A stretch of 64,000 nt of DNA, from the NCBI GenBank assembly GCA_963662175.1, contig OY759215.1, positions 45,401,213-45,465,212 of the forward strand, given 5' to 3'. Positions 50,931-61,941 of this stretch are shown here, piece after piece (the stretch's first letter is position 1; every line of letters starts with the position of its first letter). The translations under genes were made by a program, and so were the position numbers. The notes below the pieces were generated by a model. That model saw only the letters and a list, made by a program, of their open reading frames with translations. It searched no databases and had not been told where the DNA came from. The DNA is from Aradus depressus (lineage: Eukaryota; Arthropoda; Insecta; Hemiptera; Aradidae).

Positions 50931-50992
50931 TGGTAGTTATTAAAAATTTCAAAAATAAAATATATATGCAAAATTACAGTACTCATAAAATT

Positions 50993-51264
50993 GGTGTGGC
51001 CATTACAGGACTTTCTTATACGATCCACGCTTACAATACACTCTTTCTCTTCTGAAAATAGTTCCATACTGCAACTAATGTGTATAACAATGTCACTCAA
51101 AAAATTACACAGTACAATAAACAAAATAATGTAAAAAAATCGCTGACACCAACGCATTTCGTTCGTATACCCAGTAATACCAGTATGAACTGATTTTGAG
51201 AAAGAGGAGGGGAGTGATCTGTAAGCGAGATTGGTATAAGAAATTCCAATGATGGCCACATCAC
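50993..51264. mobile_element. MITE-like M1, best copy with inverted termini
   Basis: Left GGTGTGGCCATTACAGGAC, CTTATACGATCCACGCTTAC, ACACTCTTTCTC; right, inverse, GTGATGTGGCCATCATTGG, CTTATACCAATCTCGCTTAC, AGATCACTCCCCTCC. Termini of about 75 bp, no coding region, 272 bp long: the profile of a miniature inverted-repeat element. The superfamily is not clear from the ends. Confidence 0.7.
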
Positions 51265-52600
51265 TTTTTATTTGTTTTTTGTAGGTATGTTTTTTTTTTT
51301 TTTTTTGTATTTTTTAAAGGGTCTTACACCTTATCGTAATCCTTTTATTAATTGTGTTTATAACAACTACAATCTAATCATTGATTTATATATAACTGCA
51401 AAGAAGTTTTCTTCCAGTTTGCCATCAAAACAGTTTTCTACATATTCTATTATTGTATAAATAAATCAATTAATTATTGTTGTTATAAATAAAGAAGAAG
51501 AAAAAACTATAAATATAGGGAAGAATACAATAAAGGAAAAGACCCAATATACATTTTTAATATTTGAGATCTCTAGAATCAAAGGCAAAAATCTGTCGTT
51601 AGCAGTTTTTTTCAGGAGTGTCACTTCACTGTATAATAAATCCCCGATTGCACAAAAATGAAACCTTTTGTTTTCAGTAGTCACATATCTATGATCCCTA
51701 AAAACACTGCTCACCACAATCGGACCCCTAAAAATATTAAAAATTGAGAAAATTGAGTCATTTGAAACCAACTATCGTGGTTGCCTTTATGAACTTCAAT
51801 TCCAACTTCACGACAGATATCAGCTTTTGTCATGGACACTTCTATGGTGTTTCTTTTCTAAACAAGATCGTGAAACAGTAAACAGCAATGTTGAGAAGAA
51901 TAGAACCATGATTAAAACAGTAAGAGTGAATAATAGGGAAAAAATCATAAACAGATATGAAAAAAAAAAAGTATTTTTATTTAGTAAAATCGCTCATAAT
52001 ACCCTTTGTCCAAGTGTGCATTGATACGATTTCCTGTGATCGCAAATTGTGTGAGGGGGCGAATACCTGCATTGAAAAGATGAAAAAGGTATTAGTAATT
52101 AATAAAATAATAATAAAAAATAGATACAAAAAATAACAATAATTTTAAAGCAATTTCAACTTTTATAAAATACCTATTAATAATTAAACTTCAAGCAAAA
52201 AATAACAACATAATCAAATGGAGTTTCGATTTACTAGTTGATATTTTCAATGCTGTTTCCATTTGGCTATCGAATCTTCTTGATTGGTACTTAAAATTTT
52301 TCTAGCTTCGCCAGTAGGGGCCACAGGAATGGTTTGTTCTATAATGACTTTTCTGAATTTCTGTCAAAAAAACTATTGTTTAAATGTGGAAAACAATATT
52401 TGTTCAACAAATTACGAGCTCATTCTGATAATGTCGAGGCCATGGGAAAAATATTTTCATTAGACAATGCCAAGATATCAACTTCTAAGTAAAGGCTTAT
52501 CTTAAAACATAATTCATAAAACTTTCTCAAATAAAGAAAAAGAGATAAAGAAGTTGTTAGGTACCTGTTTTATGGATGATAACTGTCGATAAATAATTGC
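51265..52600. other. AT-rich, no gene recognised
   Basis: Frames of about 100 codons (51466-51771, minus) are hydrophobic and A/T-driven, without motifs. Confidence 0.4.
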
Positions 52601-52880
52601 CGATGTAATGAATACATCGAGATGACTTTTTATAATTAGATCAAACCGCTGTAAGGCAACAACTATTAATTTTACGCGAAATCGGCTGAAGAAAAAGCAA
52701 GATGAGACTCAACTCAAAAACCCTTATAACTACCGATATAATGAATGAACCAACATGAAATTTAATATGAGAATTCAGAAATCAACTATTGATTATTTAA
52801 TTAAACGGTCGACTTTGGAGGGAGAGCAAAAACAATGTTAATTATTTCATGTTAGGCAAATACATTGACGTTGAGTCACT
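52600..52880 (+). repeat. Dispersed repeat DR1, fragment
   Basis: GCCGATGTAATGAATACATC, GCGAAATCGGCTGAAG, GAGACTCAACTCAAAAACC, ATGAAATTTAATATGAGAAT and GGCAAATACATTGACG, in the same order as at 34.55-34.75 kb. Confidence 0.6.
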
Positions 52881-53492
52881 GAAGACATTTTTTTTTGTAT
52901 CAAGACCAAATCAGGTATTCGATTTTTTATATTAGTTGTCACCGGCTGTCATAACTAATCAAAAAAGCATTTTGCTATTTGTGTGTTAAACTGGTGTAGT
53001 CATGTTTGGTTTGTGTATTTTGCCAGAGTCTCTAGGCTGAGTTAGTTAATAAACAGACGATAAATCTTAGTGAGAGCTTGTATGCGTCCATTATTCATGT
53101 TGAAACCCCCGCGAAGATAGCTTCCTATTTGGATACCATCAATTACAATTAGGGGATGCGTACGTCAAAAGACACCATAGTGGTGGGCTCAAATCTTACA
53201 AAAAAAAAAACATTTTACCCATTCAATACACAACATAAGTTTGCGAAAGAATTTATTCATTATTTTGTACATTTATTAACCAGATTAGTTTTATAGATAA
53301 AAAAAAATGTTCATAACTTTTGCTCTTCCATAAATAAGGATATACCACTGTGTTAAGTCTGAAACAGTATACCCGAGCTCGGATCAAAAACCACGTTTAG
53401 AGGTAGCGCAAAAACTTACGTATGAATTAATTAATTTATATGTATATACCTATATATGTATAGAATTGGAGTTAAATTTTGAATATATATAC

Positions 53493-53548
<56 letters not shown>

Positions 53549-54548
53549 AAATATAAAATTATTTAGCTTTGTAATGTTATTTATATCTAAAATGTTACAA
53601 AGCTTTTCAAAATTTGTCTCTAGATGTGGCTAAAAATTGATCCAGGTAATGTTTTCTGAGATGGGCAGCTTGAGGTTCCAGCACGTAGAGAGCACTGCTA
53701 ACTGGTGTTAAAATGACGAATGACACTAAATCCGTCCACCTGCTCCTCGAGTCATCACACAATGGTGACTTTTCCAATATAAAAAAAAAATATATATATA
53801 ATATGGGATCAGGGAGGCGGTGCCATACAGGGCCTCTTTGAACTGACCGCTTGGTTCACCTCTGTCTTTTTCAATGGTGTAAACATTTCCATTCATCGCG
53901 GCACCAGAACCTCATCTTTAAAAAAAAGAACAAGAAAAAACAGTCCCATATCCGGCCTCTGGGCAGCTTATCTTCAACATTCCATCCCCAGTTCTTCCTT
54001 TATTTCTCCTAGAGTCGGGAACATCAATTTTTATATGAGGACTTCTAACGGGAGGAAGAGGAGGAAACAAGTTCAAGATGGGTAGCAGCATGTACATGTA
54101 CCTCTCGATTTAATGGGGTATGACCAGGTTATCAATATCATAATTCATAGAACTACTCAAATCTCCATTAAAGTTTTTCTCCTCTTTCTTCTTCTCTTCT
54201 AGACCAGACATGGGCAACTTTTTCATTACAGCAAAGCCGGATCTCTACAACAGTTCCTATAGCAAGTAATTAACTCTAGCAAAAGCTGGAAAACCTTTAA
54301 TTGCAAAGAAAAAATGTATCGAATTTATTTTTGGGGTGGTGGAAAGTTTTCAAAATTACAAAAGTGAGAATTGGTTTAAATGTTACCTTGTTTTATTGGT
54401 CTCTTACAACTATTTCCAATGTACAATTTCATGATATTATTCTCCACGAAATTCAGTTCGGTAAAACTTCATCTCATCTAATGAACCTAAGAATGACTCT
54501 AGTATGGAGAGATGTCCCTTCACAGATAGCAGCGAACTAACTCTTTAA
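52881..54548. other. No gene; long (TA)n microsatellite
   Basis: (AT)n of about 44 bp at 53498-53541. 53640-54120 is of mixed composition without motif. CCAGACATGGGCAACTT at about 54205 resembles a hAT terminus, but no partner end was found. Confidence 0.4.
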
Positions 54549-54690
54549 AATAATGATAATAATAATAATATTTATTTCCGTTAAACTATAACATGGTAAT
54601 AGGATACATCATCAAATTGTGTACTTCAAAATAGCGTATAAATTATATACATTAACCGATATTAAATTTTAGAATACAAACAAATATGAG
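54549..54690 (-). mobile_element. LINE 3' end with TAA tail, truncated copy
   Basis: ATAATAATAATAATATTTAT then TTCCGTTAAACTATAACATGG and AATAGGATACATC are inverse to 20810-20933 and parallel to 42959-43075. Confidence 0.65.
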
Positions 54691-54779
54691 ATAAATATTA
54701 TATAAATTAACATATATATTTTTATTTTAATAAGTAAATAATAGAACATATATGAATCAGTGGCCACGTATCAAAATTT

Positions 54780-55185
54780 CTTAGGGGCCAATAAACAATA
54801 CACTCGCATAAACAAAATCATTTTTGAAAATAAACAAAAACAACAATAGATACTTTAAAAAAACTCTAAAAAAAATAATCTAGTGGTTAAATAGTGGGTA
54901 CTTTTCTTCCCTTTTTTCGGCGAACGTATTTATTATATCATCCATGCTGAAGAAGGTTTTAGTTTCTCAAGTTCTTCTTTTTCTATGGACAGTATTGATA
55001 AGTCCGATAGCAGTTCTTGTCTCATAGACGTTCTAAGACAATTTTTAATAGGAATTTAGGCTTGGTTTTTATCAATATGACTATAAATAACATTTCAAGA
55101 TTTTCACTTACGCATGTTGGGGCCCCTGTAGCTCGAGGGCCCTGTATCATTGCTACAACTGCTACAGCGGTAGCTACTCCCCCGA
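54780..55185 (-). mobile_element. hAT-like remnant with transposase C-terminus
   Basis: The 5' part on the minus strand carries GTAGCTACCGCTGTAGCAG, AATGATACAGGGCCC and ACAGGGGCCCCAAC, a terminal region familiar from a hAT group related to ZMYM-like genes (from memory). At about 55065-54905 a frame reads LRTSMRQELLSDLSILSIEK then EELEKLK and, after stops, IRSPKKG. This is the LRSTMxQERLxxLxxLSIExxxA pattern of the transposase C-terminus. Much of the gene is deleted. Confidence 0.55.
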
Positions 55186-55220
55186 TATGAATATCAAATT
55201 CTTAATACAATAAGTACTGT

Positions 55221-55560
55221 TTATATTTGTAATATAATTGATGTGGACGAATAGGAAAATACGGGGGAAAGGAATGAAGAACTAATCAGGGGAGTAGATT
55301 GTTTTACGAAGAGGAATTGGAATAGTGAGGATTTGTAGGAAGCCATGGAAGGAGAGAGATGGATTGGGGGAGGCAGGGAGTTGTAGAGAGAGGAGGCTTG
55401 GACAAGGAACGAGTTGTAGAAGGCAGAGGAGTGATGGGAAGGGATGAAGAGGTCCGAAGGACAGGATAGAAACATTTGGTAAAGGTAGTAGAGTTCTTTG
55501 TATTTATGCATTTGGAAGAGGAAGGAACCTAGGAGGTAATCTGGAGGTGGTTTGATGGAC
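55221..55560 (-). pseudogene. Non-LTR RT C-terminal remnant (CR1/jockey-like)
   Basis: Open frame including SIKPPPDYLLGSF, then FLVQASSLYNSLPPPIHLSP and MASYKSSLFQFLF: the widespread C-terminal pattern FxxRxxxLWNSLPxxI...SLxxFKxxLxxxL of CR1- and jockey-like pol proteins. The catalytic part is absent (5' truncation). Clade uncertain. Confidence 0.65.
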
Positions 55561-56442
55561 TGTGAAATGAAAACTTATTTTGATCGATGACATAAGTTTT
55601 AATATATCTACTTCCTACAACTGAGAAAGTACAAAATAATTAATAACATTTATCAAATCTTTTGAAAACTTATTCAAAGAACTTTCAGAATCACTCACTA
55701 CTTGGTTTATTTCTCAATTATAGTAAAAATGGGTGAATATTAATTAACAACGGATATTTTACTTCTTAGGAATGCCATTTTGAAACGGTAAGACCGTATC
55801 TATCCAAACTGAATTTCTAAGCAGCCTAGCAAGAACTGATGGGAGGAAGTGAGCTGTGTTGGGATACAGGACACGAGCTCGTCCAATTAACAGAACTTCA
55901 ACCAGCTCCACATCAATTAACTGTAATAAGGAGACCATTCATTTATAGCCCGAGTGCATTCAAAGCCACAATTTCCACCTGGACCATTAGATAACAAAAT
56001 ACAACCCAAAACAAGTGTATTCAATAAATGAACAAAAAAACTCAATGGCTAATTAGGACAACTTTTTCCAAATAAAATATCTTTATGACTAAAATAAATT
56101 TTATTTTTAAATCTCATTATGGACAGTAATGACGTACAAAATTTCGAGATACCCATCTGGAGGAAGCACTCAGATAACAGGTTGGAGATTAAATCAGAAA
56201 TAAATGTTCAAATAGCTTGGACCACATTGCTATCTCCTTCATCTTCCCTACTCCCCACTCCACATAGCAGTATTAATTTCGTTTCTACCCATAAGATTGC
56301 CAAATATTTCAAGACTGATATGTATTTTTTTTTCAAGTATTCATCTCTTCTGCAAATGTATAACCTGTCATTGAAGGATCAAAATATCTTCTTCTTTTTT
56401 TCGTCTACTTAAAGGCATATTTGACTATTTAGGTCACAGATG

Positions 56443-57722
56443 GATAGGGATTTTGGTTTAAAGTGTCCGGACTTTGGGTAACGATAGTACTTATTTGCAG
56501 CAAAAAAGTTCCTCTTAAGCTTAGTCCGATTTTCAAGCATCCTGGAATTTCACATTTTATGATTTCTCGATAATTCACAACTTTTCCTCATAAATCAGAA
56601 AGTACTGATGCTAGAGTACATTTGTTGGGAAGAACTTTTAATTTTCTATAAGATGGGCGTTTTCTAATTTAAAATTTGTCTTGATTAGTATATTTAAATG
56701 AAAAAATAACGTATATTACCATTATTTTAAAAATTTCAACTGATGTTTTCTCTAAAATTGTGCATAGGATAGCTAGCTTCGTTCTGAAAAAAACTTTTAC
56801 AAGTAAATAAACAAGCTTTGGGATGTTATGCGATAATCCGTGATTACTTCTTTCACCAGTAGAGTTAGTTATTGTGACTCAGCCCCGGGCTTTAACTATG
56901 GGGTCTTATCGCCTACTACCAGAGAGCTCCTTCATCGCTCTGGTGGACATGAACCCAACTGGGAGTCCTAAATTTTCCTTACCCAGGTTTTAGATCTTAA
57001 ACAAGTACCTTACATCACACAGTTTCGAGACCATCGGTTAACGTCCCATCTTACAGATAAAAATCTAAGGGGCTCGGCTGGGTTTCGATCCCGCGATCTT
57101 GAGCTCAGTAGGTTTATCAGTAGATAAATTACGTACTACATGCCTCAGGATTTTTGAACATTTCAATTGACTTTTTTTCTAAAATTGGCCAAAGGTGAAA
57201 GCGTAGATTTTACTCCAAACTTCTACAAATGAACAGCTAACGAATGGCATGCCGTCATCGGCGATTACTGTTCACCCATGCTTTGCGTTCAACATCTGGG
57301 GGAGGGTGACTGCGAACAACGGCAAGGTTTTGCGGGTGAGAAAGTTTTTCAGTAAAAAAATTATATTTTCACCTATAGAGAATTTTAAGGAAATAGTAAA
57401 AATATTTTATGAAATATCAAGATGCACTGTTTTTTAAAAGTTAATAGTTAACCGACTAACTATGACAACAATGGAACTCCAAAGCTCACGATATAGAAAA
57501 TTTAACGCTCATACCAACAATGTAATCAACGTTGCACCAATACTTTCTGGTTAATGAGAGATTTCATGAGGACAAATCATGAATTATCGAAAAATCATAA
57601 AATGTGAAATAATTCTAAGATGGTTAGAAGGAACTTTTTTTGTTGCAAATGAAGTGTACTATCGTTACCCAAAGGACACTTTATAATCAAACATCCTGTA
57701 AACTTTATAATGGATGATTTTT
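56443..57722. mobile_element. Element with long inverted repeats, Tc1/mariner-like size of duplication
   Basis: Left 56443-56625 and right 57545-57722 are inverse copies: TTAAAGTGTCCGGACTTTGG / CCAAAGGACACTTTATAA, TAACGATAGTACTTATTTGC / GTACTATCGTTACCC, CACATTTTATGATTTCTCG / CGAAAAATCATAAAATGTG. TA is found next to both ends, allowing a TA target duplication. Internally 56740-56840 and 57165-57275 are direct repeats. A SINE S1 lies in the middle. No transposase was recognised, so probably non-autonomous. Confidence 0.6.
56862..57115 (-). mobile_element. SINE S1 inserted in the inverted-repeat element
   Basis: GAGTTAGTTATTGTGACTC, CCCCGGGCTTTAACTATGG, CTACTACCAGAGAGCTCC, GGTGGACATGAACCC, TTACCCAGGTTTTAG, GCTGGGTTTCGATCCCGCG, CTTGAGCTCAGTAGG. 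The first part of the head is missing. Confidence 0.82.
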
Positions 57723-58039
57723 ATCATTTGTTAAATAAAAAATTATCTATCGTATATACTATTGATTGAGAATAAAAGATTATTTAAAAATCAAAAAAAG
57801 AACTCTTACTCACAACTAATGTTGAAAGAAGTCTCAAATATTTATTCCTCAGCTAAAAATCTAACGTAAAACTAATGAATGTTAGTTATCATTCCTTCAC
57901 AGTGGTCTTATGTTAACAAATAACATCAACACAACAACCCATAAGTACTCACACAACTTTTCTATAGTCTGTAAATATACATATATAACCTAATAAACCT
58001 CTTGGTAAATGACAAGTGAAATCGTTTATGATATAAAAA

Positions 58040-58290
58040 ATAAAGAAAAAAAAATGTTTTTTAAAATATGTATTGTCTATTTCACAAAATATCTATAAAA
58101 TATTAGAGTACTTTTGGTATTGCTACCATCTTCAGCCACAACTTAACAAATACTGAGTATTACCTTTCTATTCAGAGTATTTGTTGTCGTGACTGAAGAT
58201 GGTAGCAATACCGAAAGTACTCCTATATTTTATAGATATTTTGTGAAATAGAAAATATTTAAAAAAGAAACGTTATTCTTTATTTTGTCT
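58040..58290. mobile_element. Family B element with two inverted hammerhead-like arms
   Basis: Right core 58193-58223 (plus) is identical over 31 bases to the core at 41081-41111. Left core 58106-58135 (minus) has GAAA changed to AAAA and lacks the final C. Arms share TATTTTATAGATATTTTGTG and continue outward to AT-rich sequence; inward they share AACAAATACTGA. Spacer of about 15-30 bp. Confidence 0.82.
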
Positions 58291-58299
58291 TAAATGTTT

Positions 58300-59390
58300 C
58301 ACAATACCTCTGCAGAAAATATTAAGTATCATTTATGTTATATACTTTTTTTTTTGTCCATCTGGAACTGACACAGGATGCCATTTCTCTGGTCATTCAG
58401 AATACTTGATTTAATATTTCTCCATTAGGTTCAATTTGGTATCATTTCTTACTACTAAAAAACAAAAATGTACAAATGATATATGTATTAACTTTAACAG
58501 GAAAACGTTTAGAACAAATTGTTTGAAATGAAAATGACATTCATACTGATTGATTAACTTTTCACTTACAATTAGGATCAATGGTAAGAGAGAACACGTG
58601 AAAGAATTGTTTCTTATCTAGTGATTTTCAAACCATATGTAACTTAAAATGTATTCGTGAATAGACAGATTCAGGATATAAAGTTTTCTTGAAATATGTA
58701 CGCCATTTTCTCGTGTTGGAACAAACAGACAATCAGTTTTTCTTATATAGGAGATAACAACAATTATAACTTTCATCTGAAGAGGAGATAGAGGGAGCAT
58801 TGAAATGGGAACGTTCAGATGTAAACCAGATTCACCCATCATTAACGATATTAGTTTTACATGCTTAGCATGGTCTAGCCTAAATTACCTGCTGAAGGAG
58901 TTTCAATGTCGGTGAGTTAGAAGAGGCGTACTTAGCCTTTCAATTTCATTTATATATTTCTGATCTTTTCAAAAACTGTTCTGATGATGCTCTAAATCTC
59001 TATCTGCTCATCAGGCACCCTGGTAATGGAGGCAATCTCAAAAGGCGACAAGCATGAAATAGTGTCAGACTGTCTCTATTTTACAGCCAGTGAAATAACT
59101 ACTTCTTATTGCCTGACATCGTCAAAGTAACTGTGTAAAGTTTAGATGTGCAACATGATCTTGAGAAGTAGGATTTATAGGTTGCTCCAGGAGAATACCG
59201 GCAGTCATCCAACGGTAACGCTAAGAACTGATGAAATCAATCTAGAATGAGGTGCTGAACTTCTAAACACTTCGGAGAAGACAAATAAAAAAACAGGGTT
59301 CATTTAATTACTCATTATTAAAAATATCAATTTTATTTAGAAAAAAAAAAAGTTAACATTAATAAATTTTATATATATATATATATACAT
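58300..59390. other. No gene recognised
   Basis: 58960-59110 contains CTCATCAGGCACCCTGG, AATCTCAAAAGGCGACAAGC and GTCAGACTGTCTCTATTTTAC, which loosely recalls the family A arm, too diverged to call. Otherwise AT-rich. Confidence 0.35.
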
Positions 59391-60268
59391 AAAAAAGGAC
59401 GGAATCAAAATACTGATACAGAACATGGAAACTAATATACAGCGTTTCCTGAAATCATTAGTCAACAGCTCAAAAATGAGTTGTTTTTTTTACGCAGTAA
59501 TATACTCTCTGCCGAAATGAATTGTGGGAAGGAAAAAATCGCCAACTATAAATGATGAATGCAACTAGCTTAAAACAAAATCCGTGAATCAGCCTGCGTA
59601 AAGTTCCTTAATTTTTATTTTGAAGTTGAGGAAGAATATTCTTGATTTGTGACCAGTGAAATGTTCAATTGATGAAGATGGCTTGAACAACAGATTGGCC
59701 TTCGGTCTTCCCAAAATATATTTATATTTTTGTTAACGTTTCCGCCATTATTCAGACATTAGCAAAACGTTTCTGACAAAATATACAATTTATTTATGCG
59801 AAACGTTAACAAAAATAATGTAAATATATTTTGGGAGGCAAGCCAATCTGTTTTTTTTTTTTTTTCAAACCACCTTTGACAAGTAATATAATTTTTATTT
59901 ATTTATTTTTATTGCCTCATGACAAAGACGGAAAAGGCAAAGCTCAGCGCCATGTCTCAGCTTCTAATTAATGAGCTTAGACCCGAAATGTTTCCTTAAA
60001 CATAAAGATTACAATTTGGAAGACAGAATGCCTGAATTCATCCAGTTCAAAATAATTAACGTAAATAAATATTAATTAAATCAAAAAGGACGGAATCAAA
60101 ATACTGATACAGTCATGGAACTTATCATAAAGCATTTCCTTAAGTCACTAGTCAATAGCTCAAAAGTCGCAACAACGAGCTATGAGGAACGCTATCATGT
60201 ACTCTCTGCTAAAATAAATTATATGAAGGAAAAAATCGTCAACGACAAAAGATGAATGTAACTGAGTG
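59391..60268 (+). repeat. Direct repeat pair, about 185 bp each, flanking a family F hairpin
   Basis: 59391-59575 and 60082-60268 share AAAAAGGACGGAATCAAAAT, ACTGATACAG, GCTCAAAA, TACTCTCTGC and GAAGGAAAAAATCG in order. Between them lies the hairpin 59691-59850 and a stretch (59885-60020) with GACAAAGACGGAAAAGGC that may be another LINE end. Confidence 0.7.
59691..59850. mobile_element. Family F hairpin repeat
   Basis: Left arm 59691-59748 and right arm 59798-59850 are inverse: CAGATTGGCC / GCCAATCTG at the outer ends, TCCCAAAATATATTTA / TAAATATATTTTGGGA, and GTTAACGTTTCCGC / GCGAAACGTTAAC inside. GAAAC followed by GTT gives the AACGTT palindrome seen after GAAA in the hammerhead-like families, but no CTGANGA core is intact (CTGAATA on the left arm). 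Confidence 0.65.
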
Positions 60269-60562
60269 AACAACAAAGAAAATCAGTTTCTTAGATTAAC
60301 GAACTTAAAACTCCTCTTTAAGAGAACGACTTTAGTGCAAAGTTTGAATAAAACGAAAAAAGCGTTGGGGATTTCGTGTGAACGGACAACACATTTATAT
60401 CTACTAGTTGGTATAGCCGTTGTTGCCGAGGAGTAACTCTGTGTCAATCAGCTTGATGAAATCAGGGGACCACAAAATTATATCGCACTCTCTTACGTTA
60501 ATGAATAGTTACTCTAGAACTGAATACTTAGAACCTCTCACCAACCAACAGCCACTCAAGTC

Positions 60563-60800
60563 AGTAGCCGGCCTTAACAACCACCAAGCTCCCCCTGACA
60601 GTCGCCCTCACGATCAAGGCTCACTATTAGATATGTAACTAGCCACTACAACTACTGGGCCACCGAGGGCACTCTCCTGTTAGTAGCCGGCCTTAACAAC
60701 CACCAAGCTCCCTCTGCCAGTCGCCCTCACGATCAAGGTTCACTATTAGATATGTAACTAGCCACTACAACTACTGGGCCACCGAGGGCACTCTCCTGTT
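60563..60800. repeat. 119-bp tandem duplication
   Basis: AGTAGCCGGCCTTAACAACC starts at 60563 and 60682; AGTAGCCA begins a third, aborted unit at 60801. The two units differ at a few positions (CCCCCTGACAG against CCCTCTGCCAG, GGCTCAC against GGTTCAC). A 72-codon frame across it lacks motifs. Confidence 0.92.
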
Positions 60801-60809
60801 AGTAGCCAG

Positions 60810-61620
60810 ACAGACAGATCAGCAGAGAGATATATGACACAAGGCTGCAAAAACTCATTCCCATCCAAGTAGAGAGACAAGTTGAGCCAAAGAAAAATAT
60901 TGTAACGACGAAGTTATAATTCGTCTTTTTCAATTTATTTCACTTATTTTATTTTGTCACTTGTATTTCATGATATTCATAAGTGGTGATACCCTGCACA
61001 AACTTCCAAATACATCACAGACAATTTTTACACATTTACTATACAATTTTATATCTATTCTTTCTCACTAATAATAATAAGCATATAATGCACACAATCA
61101 AGGTAATTGCAATCAGATCCTAATTTTAAAAATAAAATTATAACTTGCTTTAGTTATACAATAAAACTGATTTACTATCTTTATGCTACTTAAACTATAT
61201 GTTATAATTACAATGAGACCATTCGTTGTATTATTTTTTTATAATGGAGAATATGTTTTTATTCCTTTTCCTCAAAATTTCAACTTGAAAAAATTTCGTT
61301 TATACCTTTAAACCGAAAAAAAAGAGAAACAAAAGATATTTTTAATTAAATGTCTAATTAATTTTAGAGTTTCACTATCTTCATAACGAAGAATCCAATT
61401 AATGAGTTGCGTTCTTTGTCTAAACCGTTTAAAGGACAAGTTCTTATTCCGATATTTTGGTATTATCTTTTTCACATCACATATATTACATTCTTATGTT
61501 TTATTATAACTTATTAAAAGAAAAACAATTTTTAATTTTTAAATATCTGTCATTGATTTACATGAAGCTCCCAATTGAGAACATTGGCATCTGAAGGGAT
61601 CATCGGTAAATATAATATAT
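60810..61620. other. AT-rich, no gene recognised
   Basis: No repeats, hairpins or protein-like frames noted. Confidence 0.4.
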
Positions 61621-61625
61621 TTATT

Positions 61626-61925
61626 ATAGCCGGTAGCTCAGTGGTATGCGTGCTTGCCTTCAAAGCTCAAGATCGTGGGTTTTTATCTGGGAGGTAAAAT
61701 AAACTTCAACACGCCGTCCTTCGAATGGGAAGTTAGGCGATGGTCCCGAGCCTGTACGAAGTCAGATACTCGTTAAAGACCCCTGCCGTAGGTGAATAAA
61801 AACTTAGGGTAAGCAAAATTTAGGACTCCCACAATAGAGTCGAGCTAATGTCCACCACAGTGACGAAAGAGCGCTCTGGTAGTAGGCGAATGACCTCGTA
61901 GTATGAGTCATAATAACTAACTATA
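61626..61925 (+). mobile_element. SINE S1, good head, box B region deleted
   Basis: TAGCCGGTAGCTCAGTGG, TGCGTGCTTGCC, CTCAAGATCGTGGG, then directly TTTTTATCTGGGAGG: the segment from the TTCGA of box B to the start of the body is missing. The rest is well preserved up to the tail CATAATAACTAACTA. A TATAATATAT word on both sides (61611 and 61922) may be the target duplication. Confidence 0.87.
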
Positions 61926-61941
61926 ATATATGTTTGTATAT

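Noticed and set aside
54205..54545. Complete hAT element starting CCAGACATGGGCAAC
   Set aside because: The left end looks right, but no matching right end or 8-bp duplication was found and the frame inside has no clear transposase motif.
59741..59810. Hammerhead core in the family F hairpin
   Set aside because: GAAA and the AACGTT palindrome are present, but CTGANGA is CTGAATA on one arm and absent on the other, and helix II cannot be formed convincingly.
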